From assembly GCA_012799645.1 (NCBI GenBank), contig JAAZKV010000030.1, forward strand, positions 1-35,138: DNA of 35,138 bases. Reading direction: 5' to 3'. A model generated the notes under the pieces. The model made no database searches and had not been told where the DNA came from. It worked only from the letters and a program-made list of their open reading frames with translations. Origin of the DNA: Candidatus Iainarchaeum sp. GTDB taxonomy: Archaea > Iainarchaeota > Iainarchaeia > Iainarchaeales > JAAZKV01. This document shows, piece after piece, positions 27,482 to 35,138 of the stretch. The position numbers and the translations under genes were made by a program. The number at the start of each line of letters is the position of its first letter. Positions within the stretch are counted from its first letter, which is position 1.

Positions 27482-29026
27482 ATGTTGATGAATATGAAAA
27501 TTATTGAAGAAAAAATTCAAATAATTGCCAAAGAAATAATGGAAGCAAATGCTTCCCCTTGGACAATTACAAAAATTGTAAAAGAATTGTCAGAAATGAA
27601 TACCACTAGTGAAAAAAAACTTAGAGAAAAATCTCAAAAACTTTTAGAAGAACTCGATCCACAAGCAGCAATAATTTATAATAAATTTAACCAAATGAAA
27701 GTATACACATCAAACGAAAAAATATTGCCATTCAATAGAGGACACATAATCAAATCACTTTTAAAAGAAACAAATTTACCAAGAAATATTGCTGAAAAAA
27801 TAACTCTTGAAGTAGAAAATCAAATAAAAGATGCAAAAATTGAAACACTCAACACCACCTTAATTAGAGAACTTGTTAACTCTAAATTAATTTCTTATAA
27901 TTATGAAGAAGTTAGAAATAATTATGCACGACTCGGAGAAGCAGCACACGATATTAGAAAAAAATTGGAAGAAAAACCATATTTTGGGGAAGGAGTGAGA
28001 GAATATAATACTGCTTTAGTGCTTCCAAAAAAAGCAAGAAAATTACACTGCGAAGGAACAATACATATCGAGGATACTATGGGATATTCTTCAAGAGTTT
28101 TTTCACACACACACATTTTTGAAAAATTTGAGGATGAAGATGAAACAATTTCACAAAACATAAAAAAAATTATTGAAAAACAAAAACTAGTATTTACTCC
28201 AATAAGCATTTATGGAGCAACCCACACCCTTTCTGAATTTTGTGACAACCCAAACCAATCAAAAAAAATTGGAAAAAAATTAATAAAATATTTAGAAATA
28301 TTGCCAAAAGAAACAAAAATATCAATAGAACTATTTACTCCGGAAATACTTAAAACAAAAAGTAACAAAACAAACGCACTACTAATTGGAGAACAATTAA
28401 TTGAAAAAAAAGAAAGCATAATTAGCATTGATTCAACATACGAATTAAAATTATTAAAAAAATTAAATAAACAACTAACAATACTTAATTGTTCGGAAAA
28501 AGAGTACTACCCTCAATCAGAAAATATTTATTCAACCACCCCAACAATAAATTCATTCATTAATCTAAATTTGGAAAAAATCGCACAAGAAAACAATTTT
28601 GAAGAATTTATTAAAGAAATTAAAGAAATTAGCGAAGAAGTAAAAAAAATAGAAAATCAAAGAAACGAAATTCTTTCAAAAAAACAATTTTTGAATAAAT
28701 TTTCAATTGAAAAAAATAAAACAGGCATAGGGATAACCAACTTACACACTTTGACAAAATATTTCCAAGAAATGAAACCAAGCGAATGTGTTAAAAAAAT
28801 TAATAAAGAAATAAACACTATTTTTAGTGATGAAATTATTTTGGATCTTACAAAAATTGCCCAAAATAAATTTAAAGAAATAAATTTACAAAATGTGGAA
28901 AATGAAGAAAACTCAATAATGAGTGAAAGTAAAACAGAACACGATTTTTTAAAAACAGCCAAAACAATTAAAGAAGTGGAAGAAATGATAAAAGAAAAAA
29001 TCAAAATAATTCAATTTGGGGAATAA
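27482..29026 (+). CDS. ATP-cone protein resembling the N-terminal part of anaerobic ribonucleotide reductase (NrdD), no glycyl-radical motif
   Basis: ATP-cone VYTSNEKILPFNRGHIIKSLLKETNLP...ELVNSKLISYNYEEVRNNYARLG and NrdD-like KARKLHCEGTIHIEDTM; C-terminus ends KIIQFGE. Confidence 0.65.
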   Translation: MLMNMKIIEEKIQIIAKEIMEANASPWTITKIVKELSEMNTTSEKKLREKSQKLLEELDPQAAIIYNKFNQMKVYTSNEKILPFNRGHIIKSLLKETNLPRNIAEKITLEVENQIKDAKIETLNTTLIRELVNSKLISYNYEEVRNNYARLGEAAHDIRKKLEEKPYFGEGVREYNTALVLPKKARKLHCEGTIHIEDTMGYSSRVFSHTHIFEKFEDEDETISQNIKKIIEKQKLVFTPISIYGATHTLSEFCDNPNQSKKIGKKLIKYLEILPKETKISIELFTPEILKTKSNKTNALLIGEQLIEKKESIISIDSTYELKLLKKLNKQLTILNCSEKEYYPQSENIYSTTPTINSFINLNLEKIAQENNFEEFIKEIKEISEEVKKIENQRNEILSKKQFLNKFSIEKNKTGIGITNLHTLTKYFQEMKPSECVKKINKEINTIFSDEIILDLTKIAQNKFKEINLQNVENEENSIMSESKTEHDFLKTAKTIKEVEEMIKEKIKIIQFGE

Positions 29027-29078
29027 TTATTTCCCACACATCTTGTTTTTTATTACAAAGCATATCACAAATTTTTGA

Positions 29079-29882
29079 TCACAATTTTCCTCTTGGGTTC
29101 TTTTCACGCAACCTAGTTGTTCTTTCAAAAGGTTCAACAAATTTCTTTTTACGTCTCGCGCTACTTACTTCAGAGGCTCTAATTAAATTATTTTTCAAAA
29201 TATAAGCGTAAGATTTCATTTGTTCAACGAATGGAATCAAAAATATTAAAACTAAAACAAAAGAAATAATTGATCCTGGGAAACCAAAATAATCAAAAAC
29301 AAATTCAATAAGTATTATTAAAAATAACGCAATTGTTGATAAAAACAATATTCCGAAACTAACTCCGAAACTTTTTCTCCAAAAAGAAACACTCTCTCTT
29401 ATTGCATAACCCACTCCAACTTCATCAAAAATAATACTTTGTGGAACATACATTAAAAGTGTTGAAATAACAAACATTACTACGCTTGAAAAAACCACTT
29501 GTGAAAAAGTTAAACCCAAAATTGATAATACAAAAAATAATAAAACTAAAAAGAAATAAAAAATAAAAATATTTAATGAACCTTTTTTTAGTAATACACT
29601 CCAATACTCATCAAGGGTTAATCTGTGAATATCTCTTTGAATTGAATAAACTGATAAGGAAATAAAAAATGAAAATGCGTACAAAAAAACCAATGCACAA
29701 ATTAATCCAACTAATGTGAACAAATTAATGTCAAAGAACAAAAAAACTGTTCCTGATGAAATAAAAAATTGTTCAAAAAATACAAAAATTGCTACAAAAA
29801 TAAATAGAACTCCAAAACTTAAAGCCACTTTAAAATTATCCGAAAATTCTTCAAAAGTACGCTTTAAAACAATATTAAACAT
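29079..29882 (-). CDS. Polytopic membrane protein, unknown function
   Basis: About six hydrophobic segments; basic C-terminal tail. Confidence 0.75.
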   Translation of the reverse strand: MFNIVLKRTFEEFSDNFKVALSFGVLFIFVAIFVFFEQFFISSGTVFLFFDINLFTLVGLICALVFLYAFSFFISLSVYSIQRDIHRLTLDEYWSVLLKKGSLNIFIFYFFLVLLFFVLSILGLTFSQVVFSSVVMFVISTLLMYVPQSIIFDEVGVGYAIRESVSFWRKSFGVSFGILFLSTIALFLIILIEFVFDYFGFPGSIISFVLVLIFLIPFVEQMKSYAYILKNNLIRASEVSSARRKKKFVEPFERTTRLREKNPRGKL

Positions 29883-29946
29883 AAAGTAAAATAGTGAAAA
29901 AAGTATTAAAAACCCTTATTTTTGTGAAAACTAAAATATTGAAAAA

Positions 29947-31191
29947 TTATTTCGTTTCCCCTTTAAAAAAATGAGGGAATGCTTCAACAATTTCAACATC
30001 AACAAAACTTGAATAACCAAACCCAACATTCACTGGACGATAATTGTTTGTTCTGGCAACAAAAAGATTTTTTGATTTTTTTTCTGAAACCAAAACACGC
30101 ACTTTTTCTCCAACCCTTTTTTTGTTATTAACAAGCATATATTCATCACAAAATTTGGTTAATTTTCTTGAATAATCTTTTTTTGTTGCTTCTGAAAGTT
30201 GTCCGGAAAAGACAGCGGCTTTTGTTCCATCCCTCTTTGCAAATCTTGAAATATTAACCACCTCAGGAGTGGTTTTTTTTAGTAACAACAAAGTTTTTTC
30301 AAAATCTTTTTCAGTTTCTGTAGGAAAACCAACAATAATATCCGTTGAAAAAGTAATTCCTTTAACTTTTTTTCTAAACAAATTAACCAAATCAACAAAA
30401 TCTTTATTCTTATATCCCCTGTTCATTAATTTCAAAACCCTATTCGAACCTGATTGAACAGGAACGTGCAAAAATTTGTACAAACGATCATCCGAAAAAA
30501 GAGGAATTAATTTCCCACTAATTTTTTTTAAAAAATTAGGGTTCATCATCCCCAACCTTATTCTATACTCCCCTTTATTTTTTAGTAAAACTTTAAGTAA
30601 CTCAACAATATCTGTTTTAATATCAAAACCATAACAACCAAGATCTTGAGAAGTTAACCAAATTTCTTTCGAACCGGATTTTAGTGCACTTTTGAAAGCA
30701 AAATCGATTTCTTTTATTGAATACGAAAAAAAATTAGGCCGCGCTATTTTTGTAGCACAGTAAGTGCAATTACCCAAACACCCAACACTCACAGGAATAA
30801 TTGAAACTAAAGGATTGGATTTTTTTCCTAATAATTTTGGGGAAAAGGATCTTTTTTTAATATTCAAAACTAAACAAAGTGATTCAAGAGAAGTATCACA
30901 AACTAAAATCGTCGGAAATTTTTTTAACAAATCTTTTTTTTTATGAGCTGCAAGACAACCAAAAACAATAATTTTTGAAGAGGACTTTTTATTATTTAAA
31001 AAAAACTCTATTCGTGAAAACATTCTTTGTTCAGTAACTTGTTTTACTGAACAAGTATTAATTATTACAAAATCAGCACTATTTAATTTATCAGTTCGTT
31101 CAAAATTATTTGATTCCAAAAACTCATCAATTTTTTGGGTTTCGGAAATATTAAGCGAACAACCATACCCTTCCAAAAAAAACTTTTTCAA
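29947..31191 (-). CDS. MiaB-like tRNA methylthiotransferase (probably t6A37-modifying, archaeal type)
   Basis: GYGCSLNISETQ, INTCSVKQVTEQRM, radical SAM VGCLGNCTYCATKIARP, FSTDIIVGFPTETEKDFEKT, C-terminal TRAM-like region. Confidence 0.92.
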   Translation of the reverse strand: MKKFFLEGYGCSLNISETQKIDEFLESNNFERTDKLNSADFVIINTCSVKQVTEQRMFSRIEFFLNNKKSSSKIIVFGCLAAHKKKDLLKKFPTILVCDTSLESLCLVLNIKKRSFSPKLLGKKSNPLVSIIPVSVGCLGNCTYCATKIARPNFFSYSIKEIDFAFKSALKSGSKEIWLTSQDLGCYGFDIKTDIVELLKVLLKNKGEYRIRLGMMNPNFLKKISGKLIPLFSDDRLYKFLHVPVQSGSNRVLKLMNRGYKNKDFVDLVNLFRKKVKGITFSTDIIVGFPTETEKDFEKTLLLLKKTTPEVVNISRFAKRDGTKAAVFSGQLSEATKKDYSRKLTKFCDEYMLVNNKKRVGEKVRVLVSEKKSKNLFVARTNNYRPVNVGFGYSSFVDVEIVEAFPHFFKGETK

Positions 31192-31238
31192 AAAAAAACA
31201 CCCATAATTTTAGAAATTGTAAAAAATAAAAAATAATA

Positions 31239-31270
31239 AATTATTAATTTAATGAATTATTAATTTAATG
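31239..31270. repeat. 2 x 16-bp tandem repeat aattattaatttaatg
   Basis: Units at 31239-31254 and 31255-31270. Confidence 0.8.
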
Positions 31271-31293
31271 AATTAAAAAATCAAAGAAAATAA

Positions 31294-31935
31294 TTATTTT
31301 TTTGATTCTAAAAAGTTTTTAACAAAAAGAGGTAACCAACCAATCATTGCACCCAACATAAAAGTCAAGTAAATACTTTCTTTTAATTCTGCCCAAAAAT
31401 TTACTGGAATGTTTTGTTGAATTGTTGTTAAATTATTTGATTGGGCTTGATTTATTAGTTCTTGATTTATTTTTCCAACCATTGCACTACAATCAGCAGG
31501 ATTTACTTCAGTAACACAAAAATACAACCCTACTTTTAAACCATCCCTAGAATTTAGTGCAGCAGCTTCACCATAATACCAATTCAAATTAATAAAATAA
31601 CCAAAAATTAGTGCAAAAACAAGTATCGCGAACATAAAAATACTTGAAGCGAATTTTGTTTCAAAATATTGATTATACCATTTTAAAACAAAATAAGAAA
31701 TAATCATCCCCGCAATTGGAGCAAACCAGTACATCAAAGAATGCCAAGGGTTAAGTGGCAAAAATAATTGAAGCACGGGAATATTACTAACTCCACTTAT
31801 TGCTTCCTTTGATAAACAAGTTCCACCTGAAAAAGGATCAAGGCAAGCTCCTCCCAAAAACCACAAAACCAAATACGCAACTAAAAAATAAGCAATTAAA
31901 AAAACTGTATTTTGATTTACGCTTTTTGAACTCAT
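31294..31935 (-). CDS. Polytopic membrane protein, unknown function
   Basis: Several TM segments; extracellular-like loops with Cys residues. ATG 31935 preferred. Confidence 0.75.
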   Translation of the reverse strand: MSSKSVNQNTVFLIAYFLVAYLVLWFLGGACLDPFSGGTCLSKEAISGVSNIPVLQLFLPLNPWHSLMYWFAPIAGMIISYFVLKWYNQYFETKFASSIFMFAILVFALIFGYFINLNWYYGEAAALNSRDGLKVGLYFCVTEVNPADCSAMVGKINQELINQAQSNNLTTIQQNIPVNFWAELKESIYLTFMLGAMIGWLPLFVKNFLESKK

Positions 31936-32057
31936 AAAAAACACCACTTAATTTTTCAATACCTATCAATAATACTCATCACAATAAAACTCATCAATTA
32001 TTAGTAAGGAAATATTAAAATAATAGGCTTTTAATCTTTACTTAGAAGGATTTTTTT

Positions 32058-33023
32058 ATGACTGATATTGAGTTACCTTGGGTTGAGAAATACAGACCGA
32101 AAAACTTAAGCGAAATAATTGGACACGAGGAAATAACTAAAAGACTCAAAGGATATGTTGATAAAAAAAATATGCCCAATATGATGTTCTCTGGGCCGGC
32201 AGGAACAGGAAAAACCTCTTCAAGCATAGCGCTTGCTAAAGAATTCTTTTCTACTAATTTTGAACAAAATTTTTTAGAACTAAACGCGAGTGATGATAGA
32301 GGAATTGATATTGTTAGAAACACTATTAAGGATTTTGCAAGAACTCTTGCATTTGATTCGAATTTTAAAATAATATTTCTTGATGAATGTGATGCATTAA
32401 CACAAGATGCACAACAAGCGCTAAGAAGAACAATGGAAAAATATACAAAAACTTGTAGATTTATTTTATCGTGCAATTATTCATCAAAAATAATAGAGCC
32501 AATTCAATCAAGATGTGTTATTTATAGATTTAAACCACTTGGCGCAAAAGAAATTAATGAACAAATACAAAAAATTTCTGAAAACGAAAAAATAACTATT
32601 GATGAAAAAGGAAAAAACGCTATTAATTATATTTGTCAAGGGGATTTGAGAAAAGCTATTAATATTTTGCAAGCTGCTGCAACACTTGATAAAAAATTGA
32701 ATGAAGAAATTATTTACACTGTTTCCTCAAAAGCAAGACCTGAACAAGTACAAGAAATGATAATACTCGCATTGAATGGAAAATTTATTGACGCGAGAAA
32801 AAAACTTGATGAACTAATGTATGAACAAGGAATGAGTGGAGAGGATGTAATGGTGCAAATTTATAGAGAAACAATGAACTTGAGTGATGATAAACTTGAT
32901 CAAAAAAGTAAAATTGAATTAGTGCATACTATTGGAGAATACGATTTTAGATTAACTGAAGGAGCGAATGAAAGAATACAACTTGAAGCACTACTCGCAC
33001 AATTTATGAAATACAAAAAATAG
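32058..33023 (+). CDS. rfcS: Replication factor C small subunit
   Basis: LPWVEKYRPKNLSEIIGHEEI, FSGPAGTGKTSSSIALAKE, ELNASDDRGIDIVRNTIKDFA, FLDECDALTQDAQQALRRTMEKY, SCNYSSKIIEPIQSRC. Confidence 0.97.
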   Translation: MTDIELPWVEKYRPKNLSEIIGHEEITKRLKGYVDKKNMPNMMFSGPAGTGKTSSSIALAKEFFSTNFEQNFLELNASDDRGIDIVRNTIKDFARTLAFDSNFKIIFLDECDALTQDAQQALRRTMEKYTKTCRFILSCNYSSKIIEPIQSRCVIYRFKPLGAKEINEQIQKISENEKITIDEKGKNAINYICQGDLRKAINILQAAATLDKKLNEEIIYTVSSKARPEQVQEMIILALNGKFIDARKKLDELMYEQGMSGEDVMVQIYRETMNLSDDKLDQKSKIELVHTIGEYDFRLTEGANERIQLEALLAQFMKYKK

Positions 33024-33032
33024 GGGAAAACT

Positions 33033-33614
33033 ATGTCAAATATTTCCAGAGCAAGAAGAGCCAAAGCAGGAAAAGTTAATACGACAAAAATTAATACAAC
33101 AAAAACTGGCACAAGCATTATTGATGCAAACAAATATGTGCTGAAAGGAAGCAAACTCAAAGGACCAGCAATAAAACTTGCTCAAAGAGAATATAGTGCA
33201 ATAAACCAAATGGAAAAAGTAGGAGAATCTCTTGAAGGAATAGGAAGAATATCTAGAGAAAAACTCCAAAAAGCAAGAGCTGAATCAAAAAAAATTTTAC
33301 GAAAAGCACAAAGAGATGAAAATAGGGATATAAGAATCGCTACTCAAAAAACAACAGGAAATGTAATACGCCAATATGGAATAACTAGTCCTTATTTTAA
33401 AAAAATAATTCACCAACGAGCACAAAAATTAATCACTGCACAATTAAGTGGAAAAAATGTCGGGGGAGAAACCAAAAAATTGCATGATGCATTTTATATT
33501 GCACTAATGGGAAATCAAACAAAAGCCACTAGAGCCACAGGCAGTGTTATTAATGCTGCAACAACAAATTCTGAAAAATTAAGAAAACTAAAAAATGAAA
33601 TGCTTGAACACTAA
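33033..33614 (+). CDS. Uncharacterised basic protein, likely co-transcribed with rfcS
   Basis: 193 aa, Lys/Arg/Thr-rich, no recognised domain; starts 9 nt after the rfcS stop. Confidence 0.7.
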   Translation: MSNISRARRAKAGKVNTTKINTTKTGTSIIDANKYVLKGSKLKGPAIKLAQREYSAINQMEKVGESLEGIGRISREKLQKARAESKKILRKAQRDENRDIRIATQKTTGNVIRQYGITSPYFKKIIHQRAQKLITAQLSGKNVGGETKKLHDAFYIALMGNQTKATRATGSVINAATTNSEKLRKLKNEMLEH

Positions 33615-33648
33615 ACAAAAAAAAAACAACCCACTAATTTTTTAAAAA

Positions 33649-34881
33649 CTAAAACCATTGGTTCAATCTTGTTTGTTGTTTAAAATGTTTTAATAAAATT
33701 GATTTATTTTTATAATGTTGAATTGGAACAATTAGTTTTTTTGATAAAAAATCCAAACTCAAATCAAGAGTTGAAAACTCTAAAGGTTTTTGTTTCAATG
33801 CAGCACGAACATTTTCTCGTATTTGCCAAACCCCCAATGGAACAGCATAATTTGTTCCTATTTCTCTAAAAACAATTGAAGCAGCATTCGATTTGTTTTC
33901 TGATAAATACTCTGCAACTGCGAGCCGTGCAGCAAAATAAGCCCCTTCTGTTTCTTCAGGATATCCTTTAAGCCCAGTGTTTAGTTCATGATCTGCTAAC
34001 ACATTAAACTCTGTTGATTCTTTATTCCATATCCCGCCAGGAAGCCAAGTTTCTACTTGTTCAAAACTCCAAGGATAAGGCATTAATAACACCCAAAAAT
34101 TATTATCCAAATAATTTGAATTAAATAATTTAAAAGAATCAATTATTTTTCCCTGAGAAACCTTTTCATTAATTAAATATTTTGATAAATTTGAATCAAC
34201 CGCCGTAATACTCCAACGAGTTGGAACAAGTTTTCTGTTCTTTTTCACTCCAAGCGCTCCTGCTGAAAGAATTTTTGATAAAGCTGAAACAGGAACCCCA
34301 TCTTTGTATAATTCAATTAAAGCAATATTTGATTTTGCTGAAACATCATTGTGCAAATAATCAACTTTTTGAGGAATTTTTGGGTTCTCAATAATTGATA
34401 ATTTGTTTAATTCAGCGGAAGGACCCATTGGGGCGGTGAAAGAATCAAAAGAAAAATCAGCTTGTGGTTTTCTTGCTAAATTAACTTCCAACTCCACTGT
34501 TGAAGAAGCCATTGCTAATTCTTGAAAATCAACCAACTCATAAGTTGGATTTGATGCTAAAGAAACAGGCATTTTTTTGTAAGATCTTAAAAGTGATTCT
34601 CTGAAAGAAATAATTTTTTCTTGACTCAAACCATACCATTTTTCTGGCAAATCACTCAACTCACTAACCTCATTAGGTAATGCTGAAAGCGGAGCTACTG
34701 CAACTTTGGGGTAAGATTGCCAAGAAACAAAAAAACCAGGAGGGGTTGCGCCGACAAAATTATTATCCTTCATTGAAGAAACAATGGTTGATTGTTTGAA
34801 TTGTTTTTCCAAAATAGGACACTTATCAAGACCGCAAAGTAATTTTCCTTTACACTTAATACAAAGCTCGGGAGAAATCAC
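33649..34881 (-). CDS. nreA: DNA repair protein NreA with zinc-finger-like N-terminus and C-terminal PIP box
   Basis: ISPELCIKCKGKLLCGLDKCPIL, FVGATPPGFFVSWQSYPKVAVAPL, C-terminal QTRLNQWF. GTG 34881 or TTG 34890 start; GGAGG upstream. Confidence 0.88.
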   Translation of the reverse strand: MISPELCIKCKGKLLCGLDKCPILEKQFKQSTIVSSMKDNNFVGATPPGFFVSWQSYPKVAVAPLSALPNEVSELSDLPEKWYGLSQEKIISFRESLLRSYKKMPVSLASNPTYELVDFQELAMASSTVELEVNLARKPQADFSFDSFTAPMGPSAELNKLSIIENPKIPQKVDYLHNDVSAKSNIALIELYKDGVPVSALSKILSAGALGVKKNRKLVPTRWSITAVDSNLSKYLINEKVSQGKIIDSFKLFNSNYLDNNFWVLLMPYPWSFEQVETWLPGGIWNKESTEFNVLADHELNTGLKGYPEETEGAYFAARLAVAEYLSENKSNAASIVFREIGTNYAVPLGVWQIRENVRAALKQKPLEFSTLDLSLDFLSKKLIVPIQHYKNKSILLKHFKQQTRLNQWF

Positions 34882-34993
34882 AAAAACCAACCTCCCCCAT
34901 CAAAAAAAACAAAAAATGTACTACCAAGCAAAGCGCAAGTAGTACCTCGTTTAGTCATGGCGAAACAGGACATACAAAGCTCGGGAGAAATCA
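34859..34993. repeat. Perfect 22-bp direct repeat spanning the nreA start region
   Basis: atacaaagctcgggagaaatca at 34859-34880 and 34972-34993. Confidence 0.97.
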
Positions 34994-34994
34994 T
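34878..34994 (-). CDS. Possible nreA leader ORF (38 aa), overlapping nreA start by GTGA
   Basis: MISPELCMSCFAMTKRGTTCALLGSTFFVFFDGGGWFL*; ATG 34994, TGA 34880-34878; first residues duplicate the nreA N-terminus. Confidence 0.5.
   Translation of the reverse strand: MISPELCMSCFAMTKRGTTCALLGSTFFVFFDGGGWFL
34902..34945 (-). terminator. Hairpin plus T-tract upstream of nreA (terminator or attenuator-like)
   Basis: On minus strand GTACTAC-(14 nt)-GTAGTAC followed by ATTTTTTGTTTTTTTTG. Confidence 0.55.
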
Positions 34995-35138
34995 ACCAAC
35001 ACTAACCCTATAAAGTGCATTCAACCAAATAAACATACTCTTTAAATCCAAACCCAATCCCTCAAACTTAATCTCTTATTACAAATAAATACAAAAAAAA
35101 TTTTAAAAAAAACTACTCAATCAAAAAAATACTTGCAG

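Noticed and set aside
5356-34881. A dedicated replication/repair island (rfcL, cdc6, topA, rfcS, nreA)
   Set aside because: The genes are scattered on both strands among unrelated housekeeping genes, so clustering could be chance in a small genome.
34918-34994. tRNA gene in the GC-richer segment upstream of nreA
   Set aside because: No T-loop (GGTTCRANNCC) or acceptor pairing could be found; only one hairpin forms.

Overview
AT-rich archaeal (probably DPANN-type) chromosomal segment, densely coded on both strands. Recognisable genes: partial lonB, RNase Z, Fe/Mn SOD, replication factor C large and small subunits, Orc1/Cdc6, PheS/PheT, YchF-like GTPase, MscL, Cdc48/VCP ATPase, site-2-type protease, NFACT-R protein, NUDIX hydrolase, two Lrp/AsnC-type regulators, type IA topoisomerase, MiaB-like methylthiotransferase and the DNA-repair protein NreA. 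Points of most interest: (1) an uncharacterised three-gene locus (9601-11038) encoding a basic protein with two HMG-box-like repeats, a basic 53-aa ORF absent from the ORF track, and a small protein sharing a ~45-aa domain with the first; (2) a 22-bp duplication of the nreA start region that creates a leader ORF containing a hairpin plus T-tract and ending in a GTGA overlap with nreA; (3) an orphan 30-aa ORF resembling the N-terminus of ribosomal protein uS3, ending in a long inverted repeat; (4) a cluster of six pilin-like proteins, one apparently leaderless; (5) a UPF0173-like metallo-beta-lactamase-fold protein with most metal ligands replaced; (6) a soluble lytic transglycosylase in an archaeon; (7) an ATP-cone protein resembling the NrdD N-terminus but without a glycyl-radical motif; (8) a perfect 7 x 16-bp tandem array. 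No tRNA, rRNA, CRISPR array or transposase was recognised. All family calls are by eye, without database searches.
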